DNA from: Methanobacteriota archaeon
GTDB taxonomy: Archaea; Halobacteriota; Methanomicrobia; Methanomicrobiales; Methanoculleaceae
Assembly: GCA_016841955.1 (NCBI GenBank)
Contig: JAENYE010000008.1
Coordinates: 1 to 60,478, forward strand
DNA length: 60,478 nt
Direction: 5' to 3'
A program made the position numbers and the translations under genes. Each line of letters begins with the position of its first letter. Position 1 is the stretch's first letter. The notes beneath the pieces were generated by a model, which ran no database searches, had not been told where the DNA came from, and saw only the letters and a program-made list of their open reading frames with translations. This document shows positions 42,639-51,889 of the stretch, in pieces.

Positions 42639-42770
42639 GCTCAAACTCCGGCTCTTCGGCCCGTCGCCATTCGCACCTGCCGGTGCTTGAGCTCCGGCCC
42701 TTCGGAGCGTCGCCACTCGAAAACGCGAAGCGTTTTCTCGAGCTCCGGCCCTTCGGCCCGTCGCTCCCCA
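42639..42770. repeat. Free-standing hairpin-cassette array
   Basis: Tandem cassettes: GGCTC-TTC-GGCCC, GCACC-TGCC-GGTGC, GGCCC-TTC-GGAGC, AAAACGC-GAA-GCGTTTT (42720-42736) and GGCCC-TTC-GGCCC, joined by CTCC and GTCGCC/CTCGAG linkers. The array sits next to the GCGAAG element and ends just before the TATA box of the first DUF4013 gene. Confidence 0.7.
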
Positions 42771-42774
42771 AAAC

Positions 42775-42816
42775 TTATATCCCCCACCTTCTCTCCACGG
42801 CCGAAGGTGGTATGAT
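42775..42816 (+). promoter_or_regulatory. Promoter and palindrome of DUF4013 gene 1
   Basis: TTATAT at 42775 is 42 nt before the ATG. The inverted repeat CCACCTTC-N11-GAAGGTGG (42784-42810) ends 6 nt before the start codon and contains the Shine-Dalgarno-like AAGGTGG. Confidence 0.6.
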
Positions 42817-43509
42817 ATGGACTACGGCAGTCTCATCTCCGGGTCGTTCGGTTACACGAAAGACGCTCTCTGGGGTGAATGGTGGCGGTGGGTGCTCCTG
42901 GTAATTCTCTCGCTCATCCAGACGTTTACTCTCTTCCTGATTCCGCTCTACAGCGGCTACATCGTCCGGGTGCTCTCCGGCAGGACGCCCGCCCCCGAGG
43001 TCAACGAGTGGGGCAGGCTCTTCATCGACGGGTGGAAGTGGAACATCATCACCCTGATCTACCTGATCCCGGTGATCCTGATCCTGGCCTTCTTCGGGGG
43101 GGCTGCGGTTGTCTCCGCCATAGCGGCAGCGGGGGCCGGAAACCCTGACGCATGGGCCCCGGCCGTTACCGCTGCGATCTCCGGTATCCTGGTTGCTGCC
43201 GTCGTCTGGATCATCATATCGTTCATCTCCCTCTTCGCGGTCGTGCGGTTCGCCCACACGGGCAGCCTCGGCCAGGCGTTCAACTTCGGGGCGATCTTCT
43301 CTCACATCGGGAGGATCGGGTGGGGATCCTGGATCGTCGCGGTCATCGTCCTCGTTCTCATCGGCCTCGTGTATGCGTTCGTGCTCGGCATCATCGCCTC
43401 GATCCCGGTCCTCGGCTGGATCGTCAACCTCTTCATCGGGGTGGCATTCGGCATCTTCCAGGCCCGCTACCTCGCCAGAGCCTACGAGAGCGCCCCGGCA
43501 CCGGCGTGA
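42817..43509 (+). CDS. DUF4013 membrane protein, paralogue 1
   Basis: A 230-residue membrane protein with about five to six hydrophobic helices. It starts MDYGSLISGSFGYTKDALWG and ends YESAPAPA. Family blocks: SGYIVRVLSGRTPAPEV, LFIDGWKWN, FGAIFSHIGRIGWGSW. DUF4013 has no known function. It is the first of four tandem paralogues, each with its own promoter. The family is frequent in methanogens, and a role in membrane or ion homeostasis is only a guess. Confidence 0.9.
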   Translation: MDYGSLISGSFGYTKDALWGEWWRWVLLVILSLIQTFTLFLIPLYSGYIVRVLSGRTPAPEVNEWGRLFIDGWKWNIITLIYLIPVILILAFFGGAAVVSAIAAAGAGNPDAWAPAVTAAISGILVAAVVWIIISFISLFAVVRFAHTGSLGQAFNFGAIFSHIGRIGWGSWIVAVIVLVLIGLVYAFVLGIIASIPVLGWIVNLFIGVAFGIFQARYLARAYESAPAPA

Positions 43510-43670
43510 TGCGGGACCCCTTCCTCCTCCACCCGCATCACTGCCGGCGGGTCATGCCCACCTCCGGATCCCGGGGACGCGCTCCCAACCCCGTTCGTCC
43601 GGTTTGTACCGCTATAACCGCCCTGTTTCTGCAAAAGCGAGATGTGAGCAGAGAAATCATAGCAATGCTT

Positions 43671-43712
43671 TTATATCATATCGTCTCAAGGTAAATCGTA
43701 GGCGATTTACCT
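43671..43712 (+). promoter_or_regulatory. Promoter and palindrome of DUF4013 gene 2
   Basis: TTATAT at 43671 is 42 nt before the ATG. A perfect 10-bp palindrome AGGTAAATCG-TAGG-CGATTTACCT (43689-43712) abuts the start codon. Confidence 0.65.
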
Positions 43713-44366
43713 ATGGATTATGGAAACATGCTGAGCGATTCGTTCGGCTACGCAAAAGATGCCGTCTGGGGCAAATGGGTCCAGTGGATCCTGCTTGTCA
43801 TCAGCACGATCATATTCCCGCTCATCATGGGATATGTCGTCCGCATTTACAGCGGTGTAAAACCGGCTCCCGAGCTTGAAGGCTGGCTCGGGCTCTTCAT
43901 CGACGGCCTGAAACTCTTCGTGATCGGCATCATCTACGCCATCCCGGTCTTCATCGTCATGGTTATCTTCTTCGTACCGGCGATCGCTATCGCCGGCAGC
44001 AACGGGGATCCCATGCTCGCCATCGGGTCGATAGGCATCGGTCTGCTGATCATGTTCGTCGTCGCGATTCTCATCACGCTGGTCTCGGCGATCGGTGTCA
44101 TCCGGTTTGCGCAGAAAGACAGCATGGGCCAGGCGTTTGCCTTCGGCGCCATCCTCGAGCACATCGGAAAGATCGGCTGGGGGAGTTACATCATCGCTCT
44201 CATCGTCCTGTGGATTGTCGGGATTGTCTTTGGCATTATCATCTCAGTACTGAACGCGATCCCGTTCCTCGGCTGGCTGATCGCGATCTTCCTGTACCCG
44301 GCCTGGACCATCTTCGCTGCACGGTACATGACGCTGATCTACGAGAGCGCCCCGGCACCGGCCTAA
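43713..44366 (+). CDS. DUF4013 membrane protein, paralogue 2
   Basis: A 217-residue paralogue (MDYGNMLSDSFGYAKDAVWG, ending LIYESAPAPA). It has about five hydrophobic helices and lacks the helix insert after position 35 that paralogues 1 and 3 have. It shares WLGLFIDGLKLFVIG with paralogue 4, so genes 2 and 4 form one subtype (PELEGWLGLF) and genes 1 and 3 the other (PEVxxWGxLF). The function is unknown. Confidence 0.9.
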   Translation: MDYGNMLSDSFGYAKDAVWGKWVQWILLVISTIIFPLIMGYVVRIYSGVKPAPELEGWLGLFIDGLKLFVIGIIYAIPVFIVMVIFFVPAIAIAGSNGDPMLAIGSIGIGLLIMFVVAILITLVSAIGVIRFAQKDSMGQAFAFGAILEHIGKIGWGSYIIALIVLWIVGIVFGIIISVLNAIPFLGWLIAIFLYPAWTIFAARYMTLIYESAPAPA

Positions 44367-44585
44367 CACCCCACCTTCTTTTCGTGACCGGGATCGCCGC
44401 CGGGGAGGCTCCGGATACCGCGGGCACGGCACACACATCGCTGTTGTCGAGAACAGGGTATTTATATGCCGCGGCGCTCAGAATTGTGCCTGACCGATCT
44501 GTGCCGTGATTAGCTGATTTATCCTGGTCTAATTGCTTCTTTTTCGGAAAAGGATATGGAGCGTATTCGGTTTTGGCCAATACGT

Positions 44586-44629
44586 TTATATAAAAATTTC
44601 TCGAAATTACTCGTAGGTGATACACCTAT
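44586..44629 (+). promoter_or_regulatory. Promoter and palindrome of DUF4013 gene 3
   Basis: TTATAT at 44586 is 42 nt before the ATG at 44628. Palindrome TAGGTG-ATA-CACCTA (44615-44629) contains the Shine-Dalgarno AGGTGAT and runs into the start codon. Confidence 0.65.
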
Positions 44630-45323
44630 GGACTACGGTAATCTTATTTCCAGATCATTTGAGTATACCAAGGATGCTCTGGCAGGCAAGTGGATGGACT
44701 GGATCATCCTTGCCGTCCTGGCACTCGTGCAGATGTTCACGCTCTCCCTGATCCCGCTCCTCAGCGGCTACTCCGTGCGGGTGCTCGCAGGAAAGACCCC
44801 GGCGCCCGAGGTCGACCAGTGGGGCAAGCTCTTCGTCGACGGGTGGAAGTTGAACATCATCGCGCTGGTCTACATGATCCCGGCGATCATCGTCTTCCTG
44901 GTCCTCGGCGGACTCGGCGCAATCGCCCTCATGGCGAACCAGGCAGCCGGCGGCGACCCTGCAGCAGCAGGCGCTGCGGTGCTCAGCCTCATCGGAGGCT
45001 TCCTGCTTGCGGCGATCATCGCAATCATCATGTCGTTCATTCTCATGTTCGCCACGATGCGGTTCGCCCACACGGACAGCCTCGGTGAGGCGTTCAACTT
45101 CGGGGCGATCCTCGGGCACATCGGCAAACTCGGGTGGGGAACCTGGATCGTCGCGGTCATCGTCCTCCTCGTCATCGCGTTCGTCTACGGTTTCGTGGTC
45201 GGTATCATCTACTCGATCCCGCTCCTGGGCTTCATCATCGCCCTCTTCCTCGATGCAGCGTTTGCCATCTTCTACGCCCGCTACCTTGCCCTGGTCTACG
45301 AGGAAGTGCCCGCTCCCGCATAA
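44628..45323 (+). CDS. DUF4013 membrane protein, paralogue 3
   Basis: A 231-residue paralogue (MDYGNLISRSFEYTKDALAG, ending LVYEEVPAPA). It is closest to paralogue 1 (VLALVQMFTLSLIPLLSGYSVRVLAGKTPAPEVDQWGKLFVDGWK). It has about six helices with an Ala/Gly-rich loop around residue 110. An in-frame ATG further upstream is excluded by the TATA position. A T6 run at 45342-45347 is a probable terminator. Confidence 0.9.
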   Translation: MDYGNLISRSFEYTKDALAGKWMDWIILAVLALVQMFTLSLIPLLSGYSVRVLAGKTPAPEVDQWGKLFVDGWKLNIIALVYMIPAIIVFLVLGGLGAIALMANQAAGGDPAAAGAAVLSLIGGFLLAAIIAIIMSFILMFATMRFAHTDSLGEAFNFGAILGHIGKLGWGTWIVAVIVLLVIAFVYGFVVGIIYSIPLLGFIIALFLDAAFAIFYARYLALVYEEVPAPA

Positions 45324-45341
45324 TATCGGAATAATCCTTCC

Positions 45342-45347
45342 TTTTTT
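45342..45347 (+). terminator. T6 run after DUF4013 gene 3
   Basis: CCTTCCTTTTTTGCGG lies about 20 nt after the stop, a typical archaeal T-rich terminator. Confidence 0.45.
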
Positions 45348-45466
45348 GCGGCTGGCCGCTTCTGCGGCCTTTGACGCGGTACTCCCCACAACCCACCGAT
45401 GACGCTCGTCCGTACGCGATGCAGGGCGTGTGATCGGGACTTTTCGCCTGCGAACAAAGCAGCGCG

Positions 45467-45513
45467 TTTATCTCCCCGAACGCAAGATTCTTACCGAACA
45501 TGCGGTGATACAC
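45467..45513 (+). promoter_or_regulatory. Promoter and short palindrome of DUF4013 gene 4
   Basis: GTTTATCT (TATA-like, 45466-45473) lies about 46 nt before the ATG. ACCG-N6-CGGT (45493-45506) lies just upstream of GGTGATACAC-ATG, the same GGTGATACAC leader as gene 3. Confidence 0.5.
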
Positions 45514-46188
45514 ATGGATTTCGTCCGATTACTCAGCGAGTCCTTCGGTTATGCGAAGGACGCTATCTGGGGCAGGTGGGTCCGCTGGCTCCTCCTGCTC
45601 GTCAGCACGATCATATTCCCGCTCATCTACGGCTACACGGTGCGGGTCATGAGCGGCACAGAGCCCGCCCCCGAGCTTGAAGGCTGGCTCGGGCTCTTCA
45701 TCGACGGCATCAAACTGCTTGTCATCGCGATCATCTACTCGATCCCGCTCATGATCCTCACGCTCCTTCCCTTTGCGCTGTACTTCATCCCGGTATCGGC
45801 AACAACGACCCCGGGAACAGGCTCCGAATCGCTCCTCAGCCCGGAGCTGGCCATCATCGCAGCCCTCGTCATCTTCGTCCTCTTCATCGTCGCCGCCATA
45901 ATCCTCGGGATCCTCTCGACCTTCGCGGGGGTCCGGTTCTCCCGGACGGGGAGGATGGGCGAGGCTTTCAGGATCCGCACCCTCCTCGCCCACATCGGCA
46001 AGGTTGGGTGGCTGAACTGCTTCATCGCCCTCCTCGTAATGGGCATCGTGATCGCGATCGTGGAGTTCGTCCTCATGCTCATCCCGATCGTCGGCCTTGT
46101 CCTCCTGTTTCTCCTCACACCGGCATTCATCATCTTCTCCGCCCGCTACATCGCCCTCCTCTACGAGAGCGCCCCTGCGCCGGCATAA
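45514..46188 (+). CDS. DUF4013 membrane protein, paralogue 4
   Basis: A 224-residue paralogue (MDFVRLLSESFGYAKDAIWG, ending LLYESAPAPA). It belongs to the PELEGWLGLFIDGIK subtype with paralogue 2. It has a Thr/Ser-rich exterior loop (TTTPGTGSESLLSPE) absent from the others and FRIRTLLAHIGKVGW in place of FGAI-x-HIGKIGW. It is the most diverged of the four. A T5 run follows at 46195-46199. Confidence 0.9.
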   Translation: MDFVRLLSESFGYAKDAIWGRWVRWLLLLVSTIIFPLIYGYTVRVMSGTEPAPELEGWLGLFIDGIKLLVIAIIYSIPLMILTLLPFALYFIPVSATTTPGTGSESLLSPELAIIAALVIFVLFIVAAIILGILSTFAGVRFSRTGRMGEAFRIRTLLAHIGKVGWLNCFIALLVMGIVIAIVEFVLMLIPIVGLVLLFLLTPAFIIFSARYIALLYESAPAPA

Positions 46189-46194
46189 CCCCCC

Positions 46195-46199
46195 TTTTT
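46195..46199 (+). terminator. T5 run after DUF4013 gene 4
   Basis: CCCCCCTTTTTG directly after the stop codon is a probable archaeal terminator that closes the DUF4013 array. Confidence 0.45.
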
Positions 46200-46277
46200 G
46201 CTCCGCACCAGAATCCCCGACTGCCCAACATTTAAGTAGCGCCGCCGCCAATTCTCTGACGGTGAATTGCACTATGT

Positions 46278-47789
46278 GTGATTGTTTTATTCGGTGAACC
46301 GATTCGCTTTTTTGACACTACTTTACGGGACGGGGAACAGACACCGGGTGTCTGCCTGACGCCGGCCGAGAAACTTGAGATCGCAACGTATCTTGCCGAC
46401 CTCGGCGTCCACGTGATTGAAGCAGGTTCAGCAGCCGCATCTGCGGGAGAGAGGGAGTCCATCCGTGCCATCGCCGATGCAGGCCTTGCCGCTGAGTGCT
46501 GCACCTACGTCCGGGCACTCCCCGGGGATATCGACCTCGCCGCCGATGCCGGCGCCGACTCCGTCCACCTCGTCGTCCCGGTCAGCGACCTGCACATCAG
46601 CAAGAAGCTCCGCAAGACCCGCGAGCACGTCTGCGATATGGCCTGGAGCGCCGTCGAGTACGCAAAGGACCGCGGCCTCATCGTCGAACTCTCCGGGGAG
46701 GACGCATCCCGCGCCGACCAGGGGTTCCTTGCGGAGGTCTTCCGGGAAGGGGTCGAGCGGGGTGCCGACCGGCTCTGCTTCTGCGACACCGTCGGGCTCC
46801 TCACGCCCGAGCGGGCCGCCGCGATCGTCCCGCCGCTCCTCTTCGCCCCGTTCTCCATCCACTGCCACGACGACCTGGGGTTTGCGCTCGCAAACTCCGT
46901 CGCCGCACTCCGGGCGGGGGCGACCTGCGCCCACGTCACCGTCAACGGCCTCGGGGAGCGGGCGGGGAACACAGGCCTCGAGGAGCTGGTGATGGCGCTC
47001 GAGGTGCTCTACGGGGTCGATACCGGGATCGCGACCGAAGAACTCTACCCGCTCTCGACCCACGTCGCCCGGCTGACCGGGGTGCCGCTCGCCACCAACA
47101 AACCCATCGTCGGCGAGATGGCCTTCACCCACGAGAGCGGCATCCATGCCCACGGGGTGATGCGGGACGCGAGCACCTACGAGCCGCTCCAGCCGGAACG
47201 GGTGGGGAGGAAACGCCGCATCGTCCTCGGGAAACACTCCGGGTCGGCGGCGGTCGAGGCCGCGCTCCATGATATGGGGTATGCCCCCGACAGCCCACAG
47301 CTCGCGGAGATTGTCGACCGGATCAAACGCCTCGGGGATGCCGGGATGCGGATAAGCGATGCCGACATCATGGCGATCGCCGATACCGTCATGGAGATCG
47401 AGTTTACGCCGTGTATCGAACTGCGCCAGTTCACCATCGTCTCCGGGAGCAACGCAATGCCGACCGCCTCGGTGACGATGCTCGTCAACGGCGACGAGAT
47501 CACCGGTGCCGCAGTCGGGACCGGGCCGGTGGACGCAGCGATCCGCGCGCTCCAGAGATCGGTGGCTGACGTCGGCAGTGTAAGGCTCGATGAATACAGC
47601 GTAGACGCCATAACCGGCGGCACGGACGCCCTCGTTGACGTGTCGGTGAAACTCAGCAAGGACGGACAGACCGTGACGTCACGGGGCGCGAGGACCGACA
47701 TCATCATGGCAAGCGTCGAAGCAGTTATCGCAGGGATGAACAGATTACTCAGGGAAGAGCATGAAGACCGGAGCCAGGACTCTGATTGA
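46278..47789 (+). CDS. 2-isopropylmalate synthase / (R)-citramalate synthase family
   Basis: A 503-residue DRE-TIM metallolyase with a C-terminal LeuA allosteric domain. Evidence: [61 protein letters not shown]. The length fits LeuA or methanogen CimA, not the shorter AksA. It condenses acetyl-CoA with ketoisovalerate (leucine) or pyruvate (isoleucine). The adjacent ilvBN fits either, so no symbol is given. The start is GTG at 46278. The 3' end overlaps ilvB by 29 bp in another frame. Confidence 0.85.
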   Translation: MIVLFGEPIRFFDTTLRDGEQTPGVCLTPAEKLEIATYLADLGVHVIEAGSAAASAGERESIRAIADAGLAAECCTYVRALPGDIDLAADAGADSVHLVVPVSDLHISKKLRKTREHVCDMAWSAVEYAKDRGLIVELSGEDASRADQGFLAEVFREGVERGADRLCFCDTVGLLTPERAAAIVPPLLFAPFSIHCHDDLGFALANSVAALRAGATCAHVTVNGLGERAGNTGLEELVMALEVLYGVDTGIATEELYPLSTHVARLTGVPLATNKPIVGEMAFTHESGIHAHGVMRDASTYEPLQPERVGRKRRIVLGKHSGSAAVEAALHDMGYAPDSPQLAEIVDRIKRLGDAGMRISDADIMAIADTVMEIEFTPCIELRQFTIVSGSNAMPTASVTMLVNGDEITGAAVGTGPVDAAIRALQRSVADVGSVRLDEYSVDAITGGTDALVDVSVKLSKDGQTVTSRGARTDIIMASVEAVIAGMNRLLREEHEDRSQDSD

Positions 47790-49437
47790 AGCGCTGCAGC
47801 GTGAAGGGGTGGACACCATATTCGGCTACCCCGGCGGCGTGGTTTTGCCGATCTACGATGAACTCTACGATTCGTCGATCCGGCACATACTGGTAAGGCA
47901 TGAGCAGGCAGCGGCGCACGCGGCCGACGGCTACGCGCGCGCGAGCGGCCGCGTAGGGGTATGCCTTGCCACCTCCGGCCCCGGCGCGTGTAACCTGGTC
48001 ACCGGGATCGCGACGGCGTATATGGATTCCATCCCCGTCGTGGCGCTCACCGGCCAGGTGCCGACCGCCCTGCTCGGGAACGATGCGTTCCAGGAGTCGG
48101 ATATCACCGGGATCACGATGCCGGTCACCAAGCATAACTACCTGGTGAAGGACGCCGCCGACATCGACCGCGTGGTCCGGGAGGCGTTCTACATCGCGCG
48201 GACCGGCCGTCCGGGCCCGGTGCTGATCGACCTCCCGAAAGACGTCACGACGAGCCAGGTGAAGGCGGGAACGCCCGTCCCGGAGACGGTCTCCCTCCGG
48301 GGCTACCAGCCCACCTACCAGGGGCACGTCCGCCAGATCGATAAGGCGCTCGACCTGATCGCGAGGGCTGAGCGGCCGCTGATCTATGCGGGCGGCGGGG
48401 TGGTCCTCTCGGGAGCATCCGCAGAACTCCTGGAGTTCATGGAAACCGCCGCCATCCCGGTGACGACGACCCTGATGGGTCTCGGCGCCGTCCCCGGCGA
48501 CCACCCGCTCTGCCTCGGGATGCTCGGGATGCACGGCACCCAGTCCGCGAACTACGCGGTCACGGAATGTGACGTCCTGATTGCCGTCGGCGTCCGGTTC
48601 GATGACAGGGTCACCGGCCGGATCGAGACCTTTGCGCCGAACGCCGCGATCGTCCACATCGATATCGACCCTGCGGAGATCGGGAAGAACAAGAAAGTCG
48701 ACGTCCCGATCGTGGGCGACGTGAGAGCGGTGCTCCAGGCACTCCTCCGGCGGATGCAGAAGCATGGCGATACGGCGAACTGGGTGAGCAGGATAAACGC
48801 CTGGAAGGCTCAGTACCCGCTCGGTTACGGCGACGACGGCCATCTCCGCCCGCAGTACGTCGTCGAGCAGCTCTCCGACATCCTGAAGGGCGAGGGGGTC
48901 ATCGTGAGCGAGGTGGGCCAAAACCAGATGTGGACCGCGCTGTACTACTGCTTCAGGAAACCCCGGACCTGGATCACGTCGGGCGGCCTCGGGACGATGG
49001 GATACGGGCTCCCGGCAGCCATCGGCGCCCACTACGCCCGGCCGGATATGCCGGTCGTCGATGTCGCCGGCGACGGCAGTATCCAGATGAACATCCAGGA
49101 GTTCGGGACGGTGGCGCAGTACGATATCCCCGTCAAGGTCGTGATCTTGAACAACATGTACCTCGGCATGGTGCGCCAGTGGCAGGAGCTCTTCTACGAC
49201 CGCCGCTACTCCTACACCGAGCTCCCCCCGGTGGACTTCGTGAAGATCGCGAACGCCTACGGGATCGAGGGCATTACGGTCGGGGAGAAGGACGGTGTCC
49301 GGGAGGCGATCGAGGCTGCACTCGCCGCCGACGGGCCGTTCGTCCTGGACTTCAGAGTCGAGCGGGAGGAGAACGTCTTTCCGATGGTCCCGGCCGGGGC
49401 TGCCATCAACGAGATGATCGGGGTGCGTCAGAGATGA
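47761..49437 (+). CDS. ilvB: Acetolactate synthase large subunit
   Basis: A 558-residue ThDP enzyme that makes acetolactate or acetohydroxybutyrate for branched-chain amino acids. The N-terminal PYR domain has [15 protein letters not shown] with the catalytic Glu in [19 protein letters not shown]. The C-terminal PP domain has [20 protein letters not shown]...NN, the ThDP motif. The start lies inside the 3' end of the LeuA-type gene. Its stop overlaps the ilvN start (ATGA). Confidence 0.96.
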   Translation: MKTGARTLIEALQREGVDTIFGYPGGVVLPIYDELYDSSIRHILVRHEQAAAHAADGYARASGRVGVCLATSGPGACNLVTGIATAYMDSIPVVALTGQVPTALLGNDAFQESDITGITMPVTKHNYLVKDAADIDRVVREAFYIARTGRPGPVLIDLPKDVTTSQVKAGTPVPETVSLRGYQPTYQGHVRQIDKALDLIARAERPLIYAGGGVVLSGASAELLEFMETAAIPVTTTLMGLGAVPGDHPLCLGMLGMHGTQSANYAVTECDVLIAVGVRFDDRVTGRIETFAPNAAIVHIDIDPAEIGKNKKVDVPIVGDVRAVLQALLRRMQKHGDTANWVSRINAWKAQYPLGYGDDGHLRPQYVVEQLSDILKGEGVIVSEVGQNQMWTALYYCFRKPRTWITSGGLGTMGYGLPAAIGAHYARPDMPVVDVAGDGSIQMNIQEFGTVAQYDIPVKVVILNNMYLGMVRQWQELFYDRRYSYTELPPVDFVKIANAYGIEGITVGEKDGVREAIEAALAADGPFVLDFRVEREENVFPMVPAGAAINEMIGVRQR

Positions 49438-49937
49438 AACCGCATACGCTGAGCGTCCTCGTGGAGAACCGGGCGGGCGTGCTCAGCCGGGTCGCCGGGA
49501 TGTTCTCGCGGCGGGGGTTCAACATCGAGAGCCTCGCCGTCGGGACCTGCGAGGAGCCGGATATGAGCCGGATCACGATCGTGGTGAACGGCGACGACGG
49601 AGTTGTCGAGCAGGTGATGAAGCAGACCAACAAACTCATCGACGTCATCAAGGTCTCGGACCTGACGCAGCGGGAGAGCGTGGAGCGGGAGCTCGCCCTC
49701 ATCAAGGTGGCCGCCGAGACCGGCCCGGCCCGCGCCGAGATTCTGCAGATCGCCGATATCTTCCGCGCCCTGGTCGTGGACGTCGGGGCAAAGACGCTGG
49801 TGCTTCAGGTGACCGGGGATACCGGGAAGATCGACGCGCTGGAGAAACTCTTGCGCCAGTACGGCATCAAGGAGTTCGTTCGCACGGGAAAGATTGCTCT
49901 CCTCCGGGGAGCAAAGACCGTAAAGAGCTCCAAATAA
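49434..49937 (+). CDS. ilvN: Acetolactate synthase small subunit
   Basis: A 167-residue regulatory subunit. The N-terminal ACT domain ([34 protein letters not shown]) binds valine for feedback control. The C-terminal half ([30 protein letters not shown] and [18 protein letters not shown]) activates the large subunit. The ATG overlaps the ilvB stop. A CTTTTT run (49942-49947) after the stop is a probable terminator. Confidence 0.96.
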   Translation: MKPHTLSVLVENRAGVLSRVAGMFSRRGFNIESLAVGTCEEPDMSRITIVVNGDDGVVEQVMKQTNKLIDVIKVSDLTQRESVERELALIKVAAETGPARAEILQIADIFRALVVDVGAKTLVLQVTGDTGKIDALEKLLRQYGIKEFVRTGKIALLRGAKTVKSSK

Positions 49938-49942
49938 CATTC

Positions 49943-49947
49943 TTTTT
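49943..49947 (+). terminator. T-run after ilvN
   Basis: CATTCTTTTTAGTG, a few bases past the stop, is a probable end of the leuA/ilvBN transcript. Confidence 0.4.
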
Positions 49948-50003
49948 AGTGTGATACGTTCGTCACGCCATCGGGACGATCTCTCCGCCTCCCGGCGATC
50001 GTG

Positions 50004-50036
50004 TTATATGCTAGCACGCCACACGTTAACACGGCA
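50004..50036 (+). promoter_or_regulatory. TATA box of symporter operon (leaderless)
   Basis: TTATAT at 50004-50009 lies 32 nt before the ATG of the microprotein gene at 50036, with no Shine-Dalgarno between. Confidence 0.5.
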
Positions 50037-50143
50037 TGTTCTTCGCATTACCTCCTCAAACGGGAATCATCGTGGGCGGCGCCGTCGCCCTGGTCTTCGT
50101 GCTGCTCGCCTTCTGGGGGCTCCGGTTCAGGGAGGCTCCCTGA
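50036..50143 (+). CDS. Symporter small accessory protein (35 aa, one membrane helix)
   Basis: A 35-residue microprotein, MFFALPPQTGIIVGGAVALV..., with a single membrane helix (residues about 11-27) and a short basic tail (LRFREAP). Its TGA overlaps the symporter ATG (TGATG at 50141-50145), so translation is coupled. Tiny one-helix proteins paired with sodium:solute symporters are known in archaea as symporter small accessory proteins; the match rests on position and form. The start fits the TATA spacing. Confidence 0.7.
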   Translation: MFFALPPQTGIIVGGAVALVFVLLAFWGLRFREAP

Positions 50144-51729
50144 TGGCGGACATCCTGACGCTCGTCCTGATCGGGCTCTACTTCTGCGTGCTCGTCGGCA
50201 TCGGGAGCTGGGCCTCAAAGAAGATCCATAACACCGAGGACTACATCCTCGCCGGGAGGTCGCTCGGGTTCTGGGTCTTCACGATCCTGATCGTCTGCTC
50301 CATCTGCAGCGGCATGACCCTGCTGGGGGTCAGCGGGTTCGGCTACAACTCGGGCTGGCCGGGGATCTGGGAGCAGATCTTCGTGCCGCTCGCGGCCGCG
50401 TTCTGTATCATCTTCTTCGGGGTGAAACTCCAGGCCATCGGGAAGGAGCGGGGCTACCTGACCGTCCAGGACTACCTCGCGGACCGGTTCGAGAGCCCGC
50501 GGGCGCTCCGGGGCCTCTCCGCGGTCTCCGGGATCGTCGTCTCGCTGATCTACCTTGTGGGGCAGTACGCCGCCATCAGCATCGTGCTCGTCTGGCTCTT
50601 TGCTATCCCGCACTGGCAGGCGCTGCTCATCGCCGGGGTCATAATCACCGCCTACACGGTCGTCGGGGGGCTCTACGCCGTATCCTGGACGACCCTGTTC
50701 CAGGGCGGCATCCTGATCTTCGGCGTGCTCCTGATGGCGCCGTTCGTCATCGTGAGCGCCGGCGGGCTTGACCACATCAATTCCGTGCTTGCGGGGGTCG
50801 ACCCGAACTTCGTCCAGGCCTGGTACCCGAGCCCGGTCTACGCCTCGTACGCCTACGCAACGCCGGAGTTCCTCGTCTCGTTCGGGGTCCTCCTGATGGT
50901 CGGCCTTGCCTGTGCGCCGCACGTCATCAACAACGTGCTTGCCGCAAAGGAGGCCCGCTACTTCAAGTGGGCGCCGCTCGTTGCGTTCGGGATCTACGCG
51001 GTCGTGATGTTCCTCGTGAAGTTCACGGGATTTGCCGTGCGCTCGCTCGTCGAGGAGGGGACGCTTGTGCTCCCCGACGCCGTGAACGCCCAGGACTTCG
51101 CGTTTATACTGGGCGTCGAGTACGCGATGCCGAACGTGGCGTTGTGGGCGCTCTTTGCGGTGATCGTCCTTGCGGCGGTGATGTCCACGACCGACCGGCT
51201 CATGCTCACGGTCGGGACGATGTTCGCGTGGGATATCTACAAGAACATCTTCCGGCCCTCGGCTTCCGACAAAGAGGTGCTCCTCGTCTCGAAGGTCGCG
51301 GTCGTCCTCGGGGCAGGCGGCACGCTCCTGCTCGCCATCAACCCCCCGCCGATGCTTGCGTGGCTGATCTGGATGGGCATCGGGGTCATGCTCGCGACGT
51401 TTGCGGTTCCGCTGCTTGCCGGGCTCTACTGGCGCGGCGCCACCGGAGAAGGGGCGATCGCGAGCATGGCGACCGGGCTCGTCGCGGCCGGAGTCTTCGG
51501 CTACTGGTCCAAGTACGTGGGATCGCTTCCGGTGCACTTCAGCCTCTATGCGCTCGTGCTCTCGGCCCTCGCCATGGTCGTCGTGAGCCTTCTCTCCGCC
51601 CGGAACTCCTCCACTATTCTCGACGGCACCCTGACCGGCTGGTTCATCCAGTCGCCCAGCCCCTCTCCACAGGCGAGCAGCTCCGGAGATTCGTGGCTCG
51701 TCGATCAGGACTCGCCCCGTCAGCAGTGA
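50143..51729 (+). CDS. Sodium:solute symporter family protein
   Basis: A 528-residue SSS-family transporter with about 13 hydrophobic helices. Evidence: DYILAGRSLGFWVFTILIVCSICSGMTLLGVSGFGYNSGW, the LTVQDYLADRFESP loop, GGLYAVSWTTLFQG and the VLAAVMSTTDRLMLTVGTMFAWDIYK block with the Na2-site serine/threonines. It imports a solute (pantothenate, amino acid or carboxylate type) with Na+; the substrate cannot be assigned. The start is coupled to the microprotein. The C-terminal tail is Ser/Gln-rich. Confidence 0.92.
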   Translation: MADILTLVLIGLYFCVLVGIGSWASKKIHNTEDYILAGRSLGFWVFTILIVCSICSGMTLLGVSGFGYNSGWPGIWEQIFVPLAAAFCIIFFGVKLQAIGKERGYLTVQDYLADRFESPRALRGLSAVSGIVVSLIYLVGQYAAISIVLVWLFAIPHWQALLIAGVIITAYTVVGGLYAVSWTTLFQGGILIFGVLLMAPFVIVSAGGLDHINSVLAGVDPNFVQAWYPSPVYASYAYATPEFLVSFGVLLMVGLACAPHVINNVLAAKEARYFKWAPLVAFGIYAVVMFLVKFTGFAVRSLVEEGTLVLPDAVNAQDFAFILGVEYAMPNVALWALFAVIVLAAVMSTTDRLMLTVGTMFAWDIYKNIFRPSASDKEVLLVSKVAVVLGAGGTLLLAINPPPMLAWLIWMGIGVMLATFAVPLLAGLYWRGATGEGAIASMATGLVAAGVFGYWSKYVGSLPVHFSLYALVLSALAMVVVSLLSARNSSTILDGTLTGWFIQSPSPSPQASSSGDSWLVDQDSPRQQ

Positions 51730-51854
51730 TGGCGGAGCGTTTCCGCCCCTCCCCGGGCGTCAATTTTTCATCTTCGTGCGAGACTGCATCACTGCCTCTT
51801 GCATAGGTTCTGGTAACCCCAACCCTGCACGGTTCCGGATCTCCTCCGCAAAGT

Positions 51855-51884
51855 CTATATCTGTATAAGCAAACACTTATACAG
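51855..51884 (+). promoter_or_regulatory. TATA box and perfect operator of the ArsR-flavodoxin gene
   Basis: CTATAT (51855-51860) is followed directly by CTGTATAAG-N6-CTTATACAG (51861-51884), a perfect 9-bp inverted repeat over the expected transcription start, 6 nt before the ATG. It is a probable autoregulatory site for the ArsR-type HTH encoded next. Confidence 0.7.
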
Positions 51885-51889
51885 TTCAC

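Noticed and set aside
42639-42770. Regular hairpins that might be a CRISPR array
   Set aside because: Stems vary from unit to unit and there is no constant repeat with unique spacers; better described as hairpin cassettes.
50001-50231. 76-residue frame overlapping the symporter start
   Set aside because: Arg/Leu-rich shadow; the 35-aa microprotein frame fits the TATA box and the TGATG coupling better.
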